From Ochrobactrum sp. RH2CCR150 (GTDB lineage: Bacteria; Pseudomonadota; Alphaproteobacteria; Rhizobiales; Rhizobiaceae), in the NCBI GenBank assembly GCA_014138095.1, contig JACGXE010000001.1, positions 248,001 through 312,000 on the forward strand: a stretch of DNA of 64,000 nt, given 5' to 3'. The position numbers were made by a program, and so were the translations under genes. Under the pieces are notes generated by a model. That model was not told the DNA's origin and ran no database searches. It saw only the letters and a program-made list of their open reading frames with translations. Of the stretch, positions 1-9,314 are shown in pieces (the stretch's first letter is position 1; each line of letters begins with the position of its first letter).

Positions 1-1441
<1,441 letters not shown>

Positions 1442-1497
1442 GGGTTTCCCGTCGCACAAAACGAGGCGCTTCTCAAGCCGTTCGCACCTATTCGCAG

Positions 1498-2136
1498 CTA
1501 ATCTCTGACGGTATGTCCGTCAAAACCGCGTGCGATCAGGAAATCATACGCTTCCATGACCTCCATGGGAACAGCCTGCGCAATCTGGTAGCCTTTGGCC
1601 GGATAGTCCAGAATGCGCTCCAGATCGCCGGTCATCTCGTTGATGAGCATCTCCACCGGATAGGAAGGTGTCGGCTGTTCGTCGAAGGAAAGGAGCGGTG
1701 CGGTCACGCTGGCCTTTGCTTCCGGCCATTGCCGCGCGACGGTGGCGTGCACACGGCGTTGTGTCTGTGGCTTGGTGACGAAAATCGGGCTGATCACGCC
1801 CGGTAGCATTTTTTCAAGTGAGAAGCGGATGTTTTCGCCAATATTGGTGGCGTTCGGTTCGATGGTGATTGCCTCTTCGGGCACACCGCGCCGCATTGCC
1901 ACTTCGGCAAAGGCTTCCGCTTCGCTGGCGGGGTAAAGGTTTTCGGTCCAGTGACCGCTTTTGCCGGTAAAGATCACCAGCGGCGCCATACCTTCGAGAT
2001 AGAGATCGGCGGCGCGTTCCGCTACGCGCAGATCGTAGCTGCCGAGTCCGATGATCACATCGGATGCCGGAATGGGATCGTAAATGCAGTGGTAGTCCCA
2101 CAGCACCTTGGCGGCGGTCAGTATTGATGGGTTCAT
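1498..2136 (-). CDS. YdcF family protein (DUF218)
   Basis: A 212-residue DUF218 protein without a clear membrane anchor. Family marks are VIIGLGSYDLRVAERAADLY near residue 30, VIFTGKSGHW, the segment EPNATNIGENIRFS, and a late TKPQTQRRVHAT motif. DUF218 proteins are linked to envelope or peptidoglycan processes and bind S-adenosylmethionine in E. coli YdcF; the substrate is unknown. The start is set at the ATG that overlaps the stop of the upstream metallopeptidase gene (ATGA), implying translational coupling. It ends 56 bp before trpF on the same strand. Confidence 0.85.
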   Translation of the reverse strand: MNPSILTAAKVLWDYHCIYDPIPASDVIIGLGSYDLRVAERAADLYLEGMAPLVIFTGKSGHWTENLYPASEAEAFAEVAMRRGVPEEAITIEPNATNIGENIRFSLEKMLPGVISPIFVTKPQTQRRVHATVARQWPEAKASVTAPLLSFDEQPTPSYPVEMLINEMTGDLERILDYPAKGYQIAQAVPMEVMEAYDFLIARGFDGHTVRD

Positions 2137-2894
2137 GTAAAGTCTATAGCCTGTAATGCGCTGCCATTTCGCTTCAGCCACGCCTTGCAGCGTTCTGTAT
2201 CGGGGCAAAGCTCCTGACAGAGTTTCCAGAATTGCGGCCCATGATTCATCTCGATCAGATGCGCGACTTCATGCGCGACGAGATAGTTGATGACGGCCGG
2301 CGGTGCCATGCCGATACGCCATGAAAAGGAAAGAACGCCATCCGAGGTGCACGAACCCCAGCGGCTCTTGGTATCCTTAAAGCGAACGGCCTTGGCTTTG
2401 CGCCCGACGGTCGCCGTGTGGCGCGCGACGAGCGCTTCGATATCCCGCTTCACCTGCCCTTTGAGATAATCGGCCAGACGGCGCGGCAAGTGACTGGGAT
2501 CGCCGTGAACCAGCAGCACATTGCCTTCAAGAAGGTCGACTGTGCCACGTCCAGGCTGATGCATGATAAGGTGCGGCACGCCGCGGATCGGAATTTTCAC
2601 ACCGGGCCGCACGGCAGGCTGATCCGGCAGTTTGGTGATGCGGCTTTCGATCCAGCCTTGATGGCGCTTGAGAAAGCTCTGCACCTCGCGCTCTGGCAGG
2701 CCGGGCGGGACGGTGATGCGCAGACCTTTTCCGCCAGCTTCGATGCGCAGCGTCAGACGCTTGGCACGCGGGTTTTCGAACACACGTAACTGCAACTCGC
2801 GACCCGCCACCGCATGGATGTGCTCGCTCCGGACAGTCGCCGTATTGGCAGATGCCCTGTTGCCGCTGATTTGCCGAAGGAAGGATAAGCCCAT
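2133..2894 (-). CDS. YgjP-like (DUF45) zinc metallopeptidase
   Basis: A 253-residue cytosolic protein of the YgjP/SprT-related family. The zinc site HEVAH lies at residues 208-212 with the third ligand probably His218 in MNHGPQFW. The family signature SRWGSCT lies at 177-183. The N-terminal half (about 30-110) is the usual beta-rich DUF45 portion. Members are predicted metal-dependent proteases whose substrates are unknown. The gene overlaps the DUF218 gene by 4 bp, so the two are probably co-translated. The ribosome site before the ATG at 2894 is weak. Confidence 0.88.
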   Translation of the reverse strand: MGLSFLRQISGNRASANTATVRSEHIHAVAGRELQLRVFENPRAKRLTLRIEAGGKGLRITVPPGLPEREVQSFLKRHQGWIESRITKLPDQPAVRPGVKIPIRGVPHLIMHQPGRGTVDLLEGNVLLVHGDPSHLPRRLADYLKGQVKRDIEALVARHTATVGRKAKAVRFKDTKSRWGSCTSDGVLSFSWRIGMAPPAVINYLVAHEVAHLIEMNHGPQFWKLCQELCPDTERCKAWLKRNGSALQAIDFT

Positions 2895-2950
2895 TGCCTA
2901 AGAATAAGCGATTCGCGCAAAAAGCCAGACAAAAAAGCTTTTTTAAGCAA

Positions 2951-2975
2951 AACGGCGCGGTTTTACCGCGCCGTT
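2951..2975 (-). terminator. rho-independent terminator after the DUF2852 gene
   Basis: A perfect 10-bp stem (AACGGCGCGG with its complement) around a 5-nt loop. On the minus strand it is followed by a TTTT-containing stretch. It lies about 30 bp after the DUF2852 stop and separates that gene from the YgjP-like gene. Confidence 0.8.
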
Positions 2976-3003
2976 TCGAGAGATTTCAGGGCGTTATACA
3001 TCA

Positions 3004-3450
3004 TCAAAGATCGGTGATGTCGTTCTTGCCGCCCTTTGCTGGCGTCTTCTTGGCGGCAGCGCGTCGCTCGGCCATGAAGCGGTCGAATTCTTCCTTGTCG
3101 CGTGCGCGGCGAAGCTCTGCGGCATAGGATTCGAATTCGGCGCGGGCTTCGTCAAGCTTGCGGCGCTCTTCGGCAAGACGGTCCAGTTCTTCGCGACGCC
3201 AGTCGTCGAAGGCTGCATTGCCGGTTGCGCTGCCAAAGTTGAAGCTCTCGCTTTTGCGGCAGTTGCGGAAATAACCGAACATGGAATCGGTCTTCTCGTT
3301 GACGCCGCGCTTGAACCCTTCGAGACGGTCGCCCCAAAGGATATAGGCGAGCATGGCAAGGCCAAGCGGCCAGAAGAGAAAGAAGCCGAGCACCATCAGC
3401 GCAATCGTGGCTGGCGTCCATGCCGGTCGTATCAATGCGGAATTGGTCAT
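3004..3450 (-). CDS. DUF2852 membrane protein
   Basis: A 148-residue protein. Residues about 12-40 are one or two hydrophobic helices (ATIALMVLGFFLFWPLG...). A basic/aromatic stretch follows, and then a highly charged C-terminal half (WRREELDRLAEERRKLDEARAEF) expected to form a coiled coil. This is the layout of the alphaproteobacterial DUF2852 family, whose function is unknown. I use the internal Met of MTNSALIRPAW as the start, as is usual for the family; the frame could begin 12 codons earlier. It is followed by a strong terminator, so it is probably monocistronic. Confidence 0.85.
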   Translation of the reverse strand: MTNSALIRPAWTPATIALMVLGFFLFWPLGLAMLAYILWGDRLEGFKRGVNEKTDSMFGYFRNCRKSESFNFGSATGNAAFDDWRREELDRLAEERRKLDEARAEFESYAAELRRARDKEEFDRFMAERRAAAKKTPAKGGKNDITDL

Positions 3451-3607
3451 GGTCTGCTCCATAATAATCAGGCCTGCCAGGTCCACATCATGCGGACATT
3501 TGTGTTTGGCGGCTTGATTTCGAATTGGTGAAGGGATTGCGGCATTTCAAGAATGTCGCAATCCGATTCCAGCCCGATTCAGAGGGAGTCAGAGCTAACC
3601 AATGTGA

Positions 3608-4759
3608 TTATCTCGAAATTTTTTTCCGAAAATGTTCGAGAAAAGTAACGGCAAGCCCGGCAATCAGGGCCCAGAAGGCAGAGCCGACCCCGAAAAACGC
3701 CATGCCGGAGGCGGTTACAGCGAAGGTGATCGTGGCTGCGAGGCGCTCCGGTTCGTCCTTCAGGGCAAGCGACATGGCGTTGATGAACGGGCCGGTCAGG
3801 GCAAGACCGGCAACCAGCGCAATCAGCGTTGTTGGCAGGACGGCAAAGATCGCGACCAGCGACGCGCCGAACAAAGCGAACACCACATAGATTGCCGCAT
3901 AGACCGGGCCGGTCAGCCAGCGCTTGGTCGGATCTGGATGCGCGTCGGGATTGGTGCAGAGCGCTGCCGAAATTGCTGCCAGATTGGTGGTCGATGCGCC
4001 GAAGGGCGCGGACAGAATGGAAAACAGGCCTGTCACACGCAGGCAGGCGCTGGTTGGCGGTTCATAGCCGGATGCGCGCAGCACGGCGAAACCGGGCAGG
4101 TTCTGTGACGCCATGGTCACGAGATAGAGCGGCAAGGCGAGGCCGATCATCGCGCCCAGATGAAATTCGGGCCAGACGAGGGTGAGCGTAGAGATTTCCG
4201 GTGCGGGCAGGGTTGGCGAGCGGCCTGAGACAAGCGCGAAGATCATGCCGACCACCAGAACGGCGATGACCGCCAGCGATGGATTGAAGAGGCGGATCAG
4301 GAAGAACAGCGCCACCAGCGGCAATACGAAAACGGGATCGAAAGGGACGGTCTTTGCGGCAGCGATGACGAAGCTCAACAGCACGCCCGCAAGCATGCCG
4401 GAGGCTACCGATGCCGGTATGCGCGACACCAGAACCGAAAGCTGGCGGATCAATCCCGTGGCAATCAGCGCCAGCGCCGTCACGATGAAGGCGCCGACAG
4501 CTTCCGCCATGGTGAAACCGGCGCTTGCGCCGATCAGCGCCAGTCCGGGCGTCGACCATGCCGCGATGATCGGCATGCGATAGCGGGTGCTGAGCCAGGC
4601 CGAGGTGGCGGCGATGGAAAGACAAATGGCCGTGACCCAGCTCGCCGTTTGGGCCTGCGTGGCGCCCAGAACCTGTGCGGCGGCGATGATCAGCGCCAGC
4701 GTGCCGCCGAAGCCGACAATGGCAGCAACCGCCGATGACGCGATGACCGAAAAGCGCAT
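3608..4759 (-). CDS. benE: BenE-family benzoate/H+ symporter-like transporter
   Basis: A 383-residue, strongly hydrophobic inner-membrane protein with about 11-12 predicted helices. Family marks include the segments STPGLALIGASAG (about residues 68-80), LPLYLVTMASQNLPG (mid-protein) and FGASTTNLAAISAALC. BenE proteins are benzoate/proton symporters, but no benzoate-degradation gene lies nearby, so the substrate here may differ. It starts 13 bp after the stop of the alpha/beta hydrolase gene, so the two probably form an operon. Confidence 0.88.
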   Translation of the reverse strand: MRFSVIASSAVAAIVGFGGTLALIIAAAQVLGATQAQTASWVTAICLSIAATSAWLSTRYRMPIIAAWSTPGLALIGASAGFTMAEAVGAFIVTALALIATGLIRQLSVLVSRIPASVASGMLAGVLLSFVIAAAKTVPFDPVFVLPLVALFFLIRLFNPSLAVIAVLVVGMIFALVSGRSPTLPAPEISTLTLVWPEFHLGAMIGLALPLYLVTMASQNLPGFAVLRASGYEPPTSACLRVTGLFSILSAPFGASTTNLAAISAALCTNPDAHPDPTKRWLTGPVYAAIYVVFALFGASLVAIFAVLPTTLIALVAGLALTGPFINAMSLALKDEPERLAATITFAVTASGMAFFGVGSAFWALIAGLAVTFLEHFRKKISR

Positions 4760-4772
4760 GATGATGCCCCGT

Positions 4773-5576
4773 TTATGCTGTTGCGGTCACGCGTTCTGCC
4801 AGACCGGAAACCGTGCGGATGAGAAGATCGAGATCCTGCGGCCGTGACAGCCTGTGGTCGCCGTCACGCACAAGCGTCAACGTCACATCGTCAACCGGCA
4901 GATGCTCTACCAGCGTCAGCGCGTGCTTGTATGGCACGTCCGGGTCCTGCATGCCTTGCAGAATATGCACCGGGCAACCCGTTTCGATAATGCCCTTGAG
5001 CACGACGTTCTTGCGACCGTCTTCTATCAATGCGCGTGTGTAGACATAAGGGTTGGGCGAATAATCGGACGGCTCTTCGAAATACCCCTTTTCCTGCAAG
5101 TCGCGCTTCTGTGCGTCGGAAAGGCTTGGCTCGACAAGTGCCGCCGTGAAATCGGGAGCAGGAGCAATCAGCACGATGCCAGCAGGCGACTTGCCTTCCT
5201 TCATCAGTTCCTGCGCCATGCGCAGCGCGATCCAGCCGCCCATGGATGAGCCGACAAGAATCTGCGGACCCTTGGCGTAATGGCGATAGGCGGCGAGGCT
5301 TTCGTTGAGCCAGCGCGAGATCGTGCCCTCGTTGAAGTCGCCACCGGATTCGCCATGGCCGGAATAATCGAGCCTTAACGCGCTGTGGCCGGTTTTTTCG
5401 GCCCATTGATCAAGAACCACGGCCTTGGTGCCGAGCATGTCGGAGCGATAGCCACCCAACCAGACAAGTCCGGGCTGATTTTTGCCCTCTCTATGGCGAA
5501 CAGCGATCTTCGCGCCGTCAACGTCAAGAAATTCCGGCAGCAATTCCTGCTCCACTTCTGGCCCTGCATTGCTCAT
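4773..5576 (-). CDS. alpha/beta hydrolase
   Basis: A 267-residue serine hydrolase. The nucleophile elbow GSSMGG puts the catalytic serine at residue 111. The acid is probably Asp211 or Asp213 (QDPDVPY) and the base His241 (DGDHRLS). The oxyanion region is probably LGGYRSDM near residue 40. The sequence resembles the ABHD10/short-chain thioesterase group, but the substrate cannot be read from it. No signal peptide, so probably cytosolic. It is the first gene of a two-gene unit with the BenE-type transporter and is divergent from infC. Confidence 0.85.
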   Translation of the reverse strand: MSNAGPEVEQELLPEFLDVDGAKIAVRHREGKNQPGLVWLGGYRSDMLGTKAVVLDQWAEKTGHSALRLDYSGHGESGGDFNEGTISRWLNESLAAYRHYAKGPQILVGSSMGGWIALRMAQELMKEGKSPAGIVLIAPAPDFTAALVEPSLSDAQKRDLQEKGYFEEPSDYSPNPYVYTRALIEDGRKNVVLKGIIETGCPVHILQGMQDPDVPYKHALTLVEHLPVDDVTLTLVRDGDHRLSRPQDLDLLIRTVSGLAERVTATA

Positions 5577-5874
5577 CTGAGTCTCCCGATAATTGGGATG
5601 TCTTGTGCCATGTCTCGCGAAGCGAGGAAACCCGCGCGATTGGTGGAAGCATTTGGCACATCTTGAAATTGAAGGAAATGTGACCGATATGTCGCTTTTC
5701 GCCCCTGATTTAGCTCTTTATCACGTGGGGGTGATTTTTCCTGTCAAAGATGCTATTGACTTCGCCGCTTGCTTGACGACAAGTCCGCGATCAACTGCGG
5801 TTGGATCGGGGATATGTCGTGTAAGCGACAAAAGTTCTTGCCGTATGAACGTTAACAATCAGGAGATAACGACC
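5577..5874. other. intergenic region upstream of infC
   Basis: About 300 bp without a supportable gene between the hydrolase and infC. A long frame runs through it in phase with infC, but it has no ribosome site and the conserved protein begins at the ATT at 5875. An imperfect stem is visible at about 5788-5810 and a small TGTCG/CGACA stem at 5815-5830. Both could lie in the infC leader. I found no convincing promoter. Confidence 0.5.
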
Positions 5875-6411
5875 ATTCGCCGACCGTTCAGAGCGACGCC
5901 GGTCCAGAAAGACGGACCGCGCTCCAACCGTGACATCCGGGTTCCCCGGGTCCAGCTTATCGATGCCGAAGGCCAGAACCACGGTGATGTTTCCATTCAG
6001 GAAGCTATCGCCATGGCAGAGGAAGCGGGCCTCGATCTCGTTGAGATCGTGCCGAACGCAGAGCCTCCGGTTTGCAAGATCGTAGACCTTGGTAAGCTGA
6101 AGTATCAGAACCAGAAAAAGGCCGCCGAGGCACGCAAGAAGCAGAAAACGGTTGAAATCAAGGAAATCAAGATGCGACCGAACATCGACACCCATGACTA
6201 TGAGGTGAAGATGAAAGCTGCTCTGCGTTTCTTTGAGGAAGGCGACAAGGTCAAGGTCACCTTGCGTTTCCGCGGCCGTGAAATGGCGCACCAGGAGCTT
6301 GGTATGAAGCTTCTGCAGCGCGTCAAGGAAGACACTGTCGAAATCGCGAAGGTCGAGTCCGAGCCAAAGCTCGAAGGCCGTCAGATGATGATGGTGCTCG
6401 CACCGCGCTGA
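5875..6411 (+). CDS. infC: translation initiation factor IF-3, AUU start
   Basis: IF-3 binds the 30S subunit, prevents early joining of 50S and proofreads the start codon. The 178-residue protein has the N domain ([12 protein letters not shown] to about residue 80), a lysine-rich linker ([12 protein letters not shown]) and the C domain with [14 protein letters not shown]. The start is ATT at 5875, with AGGAG at 5861-5865, so a 9-nt gap. The next plausible ATG upstream lacks conservation. AUU starts on infC let IF-3 repress its own translation, and the same logic is inferred here. Confidence 0.95.
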   Translation: MRRPFRATPVQKDGPRSNRDIRVPRVQLIDAEGQNHGDVSIQEAIAMAEEAGLDLVEIVPNAEPPVCKIVDLGKLKYQNQKKAAEARKKQKTVEIKEIKMRPNIDTHDYEVKMKAALRFFEEGDKVKVTLRFRGREMAHQELGMKLLQRVKEDTVEIAKVESEPKLEGRQMMMVLAPR

Positions 6412-6430
6412 TTTTTCAGCATAGTCTTGG

Positions 6431-6456
6431 AAAAGCCGCCTTCGGGCGGTTTTTCT
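6431..6456 (+). terminator. terminator after infC
   Basis: GCCGCC-TTCG-GGCGGT stem flanked by AAAA and TTTTT, 20 bp after the infC stop. It separates infC from rpmI-rplT. Confidence 0.85.
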
Positions 6457-6506
6457 TTGCAATTAAGCAACTGAGCCGCATTGAATATGGCAACTGTGGA
6501 ACGATC

Positions 6507-7121
6507 ATGAAGACAATAGGTGAATTGGGGAAGTATCAGCAGCGCCGCCGTCTGGCGATTGGCGTTGTGATTGCGCTTCTGGTGATCGCGCTGCTTTTCG
6601 TCCGCTCTTCCTGGGTTGGACGGGTTCATGAATATATCGAGTCCATCGGTCTCAGCTTCATCGTTGCCGCGATTCTCGGGCGCATGTGGTGCACGCTGTA
6701 TATCGGCGGGCGCAAGAGCGCCGAAATTGTGCGCAGCGGTCCCTATTCGATGACGCGTAACCCGCTTTATGTGTTCAGCACGCTTGGCGCCATGGGCATC
6801 GGCGCGCAGACGGGCAGTGTCATCGTGGCTGTCGGCTTCGGCGTCCTTTGCTATGTCGCCTTTTCCATCGTCATCCGCACGGAGGAGAAGTTTCTGGAGC
6901 AGACTTTCGGCGAGCCGTATCGCGCTTATTGCCGGGATGTTCCCCGCTTCTTCCCGAAGTTCTCGATCTATAATGATGATGCGACGGTGACGGTGAAGCC
7001 GGATCGCCTGTATCGCACCTTTACGGACGGTCTGGTGTTCTTCGTAGCCTATCCGTTCTTTGAATTTATCGAATACCTGCAGGACATTCATGCCTTGCCG
7101 GTTTTGCTGCGGCTTTATTGA
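6507..7121 (+). CDS. isoprenylcysteine carboxyl methyltransferase-like membrane protein
   Basis: A 204-residue integral membrane protein with four or five hydrophobic helices. It carries the ICMT/phospholipid methyltransferase signature RSGPYSMTRNPLYV (about 77-90) and, further on, RTEEKFLEQTFGEPYRAYCRDVPRFFP, typical of bacterial members. These proteins use S-adenosylmethionine; bacterial substrates are mostly unknown and no prenylated protein is expected. It sits between infC and rpmI, which are adjacent in many bacteria. It has its own ATG after the infC terminator. Confidence 0.85.
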   Translation: MKTIGELGKYQQRRRLAIGVVIALLVIALLFVRSSWVGRVHEYIESIGLSFIVAAILGRMWCTLYIGGRKSAEIVRSGPYSMTRNPLYVFSTLGAMGIGAQTGSVIVAVGFGVLCYVAFSIVIRTEEKFLEQTFGEPYRAYCRDVPRFFPKFSIYNDDATVTVKPDRLYRTFTDGLVFFVAYPFFEFIEYLQDIHALPVLLRLY

Positions 7122-7143
7122 TTCATTTCAGTCGATTCAGCCA

Positions 7144-7172
7144 TTGCGTTTTATGGGCTTTGAGCCTATAAG
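7144..7172 (+). promoter_or_regulatory. probable promoter of rpmI-rplT
   Basis: TTGCGT (7144-7149), a 17-bp spacer, then TATAAG (7167-7172), close to the sigma-70 consensus. It would give a leader of about 165 nt before rpmI. Confidence 0.55.
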
Positions 7173-7182
7173 GCCGCGTTCG

Positions 7183-7274
7183 AACCGCCCGGCAGGGCAT
7201 GCCGTGGCGGTTTCGTATGCTTTTCAGGCTCGGTCTGCCTGAAAGTAAAAACAGATTTCGGTCGGTTTCAGGCA
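7183..7274 (+). promoter_or_regulatory. structured leader of rpmI-rplT with mutually exclusive stems
   Basis: A strong stem at 7183-7212 (AACCGCC plus CGGCA arms) is followed by TTTCAGG (7222-7228), TGCCTGAAA (7236-7244) and TTTCAGGCA (7266-7274). The middle segment can pair with either flank, but not both. L20 represses its own operon through leader RNA in other bacteria, so such a switch is plausible here, but this is inference. Confidence 0.5.
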
Positions 7275-7290
7275 CGAACGCCCTCCATAA

Positions 7291-7334
7291 CAAGAGGCGT
7301 GGAGTGCCGCAGGCACGACGGGGACGAAACAAAG
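7291..7334 (+). repeat. single copy of the CAAGAGGCG hairpin element before rpmI
   Basis: CAAGAGGCGTGGAGTGCC, GCA loop, GGCACGACGGGGACGAAAC. It matches the units found in tandem before pheS (8081-8204). It ends next to the rpmI ribosome site AAAGGAG (7331-7337). Confidence 0.7.
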
Positions 7335-7344
7335 GAGTAGCAAA

Positions 7345-7545
7345 ATGCCCAAGATGAAGACCAAATCGGCCGCCAAGAAGCGGTTCAAAATCACCGGCAC
7401 TGGCAAAGTTGTAGCTGCAGCTGCAGGCAAGCGCCATGGCATGATCAAGCGCTCGAACAAGTTCATTCGCGATGCACGCGGCACCATGGTGCTCTCGGAA
7501 GCAGATGCGAAGATCGTAAAACAGTTCCTGCCTAACGGCCTCTAA
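7345..7545 (+). CDS. rpmI: 50S ribosomal protein L35
   Basis: A structural protein of the large subunit. At 66 residues it has the normal length and the conserved start [15 protein letters not shown], followed by [26 protein letters not shown] lies 8 bp before the ATG. It is followed 27 bp later by rplT, so the two are co-transcribed. Confidence 0.98.
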   Translation: MPKMKTKSAAKKRFKITGTGKVVAAAAGKRHGMIKRSNKFIRDARGTMVLSEADAKIVKQFLPNGL

Positions 7546-7572
7546 GCCGCTGTCCTTTAAGGAGATCATAAT

Positions 7573-7977
7573 ATGGCACGCGTAAAACGCGGCGTTACTT
7601 CACACGCCAAGCACAAAAAAGTTCTCGATCAGGCTGCCGGTTTCCGCGGTCGTCGCAAGAACACCATCCGCACCGCTAAGGCTGCAGTTGATCGTTCGAA
7701 GCAGTATGCTTACCGCGATCGCAAGAATCGCAAGCGTACCTTCCGCGCTCTCTGGATCCAGCGCATCAATGCTGCTGTCCGTGAGCAGGGCCTGACCTAT
7801 GGCCGTTTCATCGACGGTCTGGCAAAGGCTGGTATCGAAGTTGACCGCAAGGTCCTGTCCGACATCGCAATCCACGAACCGGATGCATTCGGTGCGCTGG
7901 TTGCATCGGCGAAGAAGGCTCTTGAGTACCTCAAGAACACCGAAACGCCGAACGCTTTTGAAGGCGCTGTCCGCTAA
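7573..7977 (+). CDS. rplT: 50S ribosomal protein L20
   Basis: Binds 23S rRNA early in large-subunit assembly and in other bacteria represses its own operon. The 134-residue protein begins [18 protein letters not shown] and has the family stretch [23 protein letters not shown]. Length is slightly above the enterobacterial form because of a short C-terminal tail ([13 protein letters not shown]). It follows rpmI with a clear AAGGAG site and ends at a strong terminator. Confidence 0.98.
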   Translation: MARVKRGVTSHAKHKKVLDQAAGFRGRRKNTIRTAKAAVDRSKQYAYRDRKNRKRTFRALWIQRINAAVREQGLTYGRFIDGLAKAGIEVDRKVLSDIAIHEPDAFGALVASAKKALEYLKNTETPNAFEGAVR

Positions 7978-8012
7978 GCCAGCCCTTCCCAAGTGATATT
8001 GTGAATTTGGGG

Positions 8013-8046
8013 AACCCGCGCTGGCTCGGCTGGCGCGGGTTTTTCT
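8013..8046 (+). terminator. terminator after rplT
   Basis: AACCCGCGC with GCGCGGGTT as a 9-bp stem around an 11-nt loop, then TTTTCTTTCTT. It lies about 35 bp after rplT. Confidence 0.85.
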
Positions 8047-8080
8047 TTCTTATCTGGTGCCCGTTGCAAATATCGCCGAT

Positions 8081-8204
8081 GAAGAGGCGTGGGTGTTGCA
8101 GGCGCGACAGGGCGTAAACCAAGAGGCGACGAGTGTCTTTAGACACGAGTGGGATGTAAACAAGAGGCGTCGAGTGTCCCTTGGACACGAGAGGGATATA
8201 GACA
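8081..8204 (+). repeat. three tandem hairpin units of about 41 bp in front of pheS
   Basis: Units start at 8081, 8120 and 8161. Each has AAGAGGCG, a short hairpin and a GGG-containing tail ending in TAAAC or TAGACA. The hairpin arms differ but stay paired in units 2 and 3 (GTGTC/GACAC; GTGTCC/GGACAC), while unit 1 is degenerate. The GAGGGA of the last unit (8191-8196) acts as the pheS ribosome site. A fourth copy lies before rpmI. I do not recognise the element as a named RNA. Confidence 0.75.
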
Positions 8205-9314
8205 ATGAGCGATCTTGAACAACTCGAACAAACGATCATGGGCGAAATCGCCGCCGCCAGCGATGAGCAGGCGATTGAAGCGGTCCGCGTCGCGGCGCTG
8301 GGCAAGAAGGGCACGGTTTCCGAAAAGCTGAAACTGCTTGGCACCATGACCCCGGAAGAGCGCCAGGTTCAGGGACCGGCGATCAACGGTTTGAAGAACC
8401 GCGTCACCGATGCGCTGACCGAGCGCAAGACCGCGCTGCGCAAGGCGGCTGTTGCGGCCCGCCTTGAGCGCGAAAAGCTCGATGTAACGCTGCCAGTCCG
8501 TGAAAGCGCTGCTTCGCGCGGTCGCATTCATCCGATTTCGCAGGTGGTGGACGAGATCACCGCGATCTTCGCCGATATGGGTTTTTCGATTGCCGAAGGT
8601 CCGGATATCGAGACCGATTACTACAATTTCACCGCGCTGAATTTCCCGGAAGGGCACCCGGCGCGCGAGATGCACGACACGTTCTTCTTCAATCCGGACG
8701 AGAAGGGCGAGCGCAAGCTTCTGCGCACGCATACCTCGCCGGTGCAGGTGCACACGATGGAGAAGTTTGCAGCGATCCGTGACAAGGAAGGCCGCGACGA
8801 GCCGATCCGCATCGTGATCCCGGGCAAGACCTATCGCATGGATTCCGACGCCACCCATTCGCCGATGTTTCATCAGGTCGAAGGTCTGGTCGTGGACAAG
8901 TCGGCCAATGTCGCCAACATGAAGTGGGTGCTGGAAGAGTTCTGCAAGTCGTTCTTCGAAGTGCCGTCGGTGACGATGCGCATGCGCCCGAGCTTCTTCC
9001 CGTTCACGGAACCGTCTGTCGAAGTGGACATTCAGTGCGACCGTTCCGGCCCGCATGTGAAGTTCGGCGAAGGCAATGACTGGCTCGAAATTCTGGGCTG
9101 CGGCATGGTGCATCCGAATGTGCTGCGCGCTTCCGGCTATGATCCGGACGTCTATCAGGGCTTTGCCTGGGGCATGGGCATCGATCGCATCGCCATGCTG
9201 AAATACGGCATGCCAGATCTGCGCGCCTTCTTCGATGCCGATGTGCGCTGGATCAACCATTACGGTTTCCGTCCGCTCGATCTGCCAACACTGTTCGGTG
9301 GCCTGAGCGCATGA
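8205..9314 (+). CDS. pheS: phenylalanyl-tRNA synthetase alpha subunit
   Basis: Charges tRNA-Phe as an alpha2beta2 enzyme; this subunit carries the catalytic core. In 369 residues there is an N-terminal coiled coil (1-90), then the class II motifs: [19 protein letters not shown] (motif 1 region), [14 protein letters not shown] (motif 2 region) and [18 protein letters not shown] (motif 3). It starts right after the last copy of the tandem hairpin repeat. Its stop overlaps the ASCH gene by 4 bp, so pheS and pheT are separated by one gene but probably share a transcript. Confidence 0.98.
   Translation: MSDLEQLEQTIMGEIAAASDEQAIEAVRVAALGKKGTVSEKLKLLGTMTPEERQVQGPAINGLKNRVTDALTERKTALRKAAVAARLEREKLDVTLPVRESAASRGRIHPISQVVDEITAIFADMGFSIAEGPDIETDYYNFTALNFPEGHPAREMHDTFFFNPDEKGERKLLRTHTSPVQVHTMEKFAAIRDKEGRDEPIRIVIPGKTYRMDSDATHSPMFHQVEGLVVDKSANVANMKWVLEEFCKSFFEVPSVTMRMRPSFFPFTEPSVEVDIQCDRSGPHVKFGEGNDWLEILGCGMVHPNVLRASGYDPDVYQGFAWGMGIDRIAMLKYGMPDLRAFFDADVRWINHYGFRPLDLPTLFGGLSA

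Noticed and set aside
5593-5874. Longer IF-3 with a 94-residue N-terminal extension
   Set aside because: The extension has no resemblance to IF-3 and no ribosome site, while AGGAG and ATT at 5861-5877 give the exact family start.
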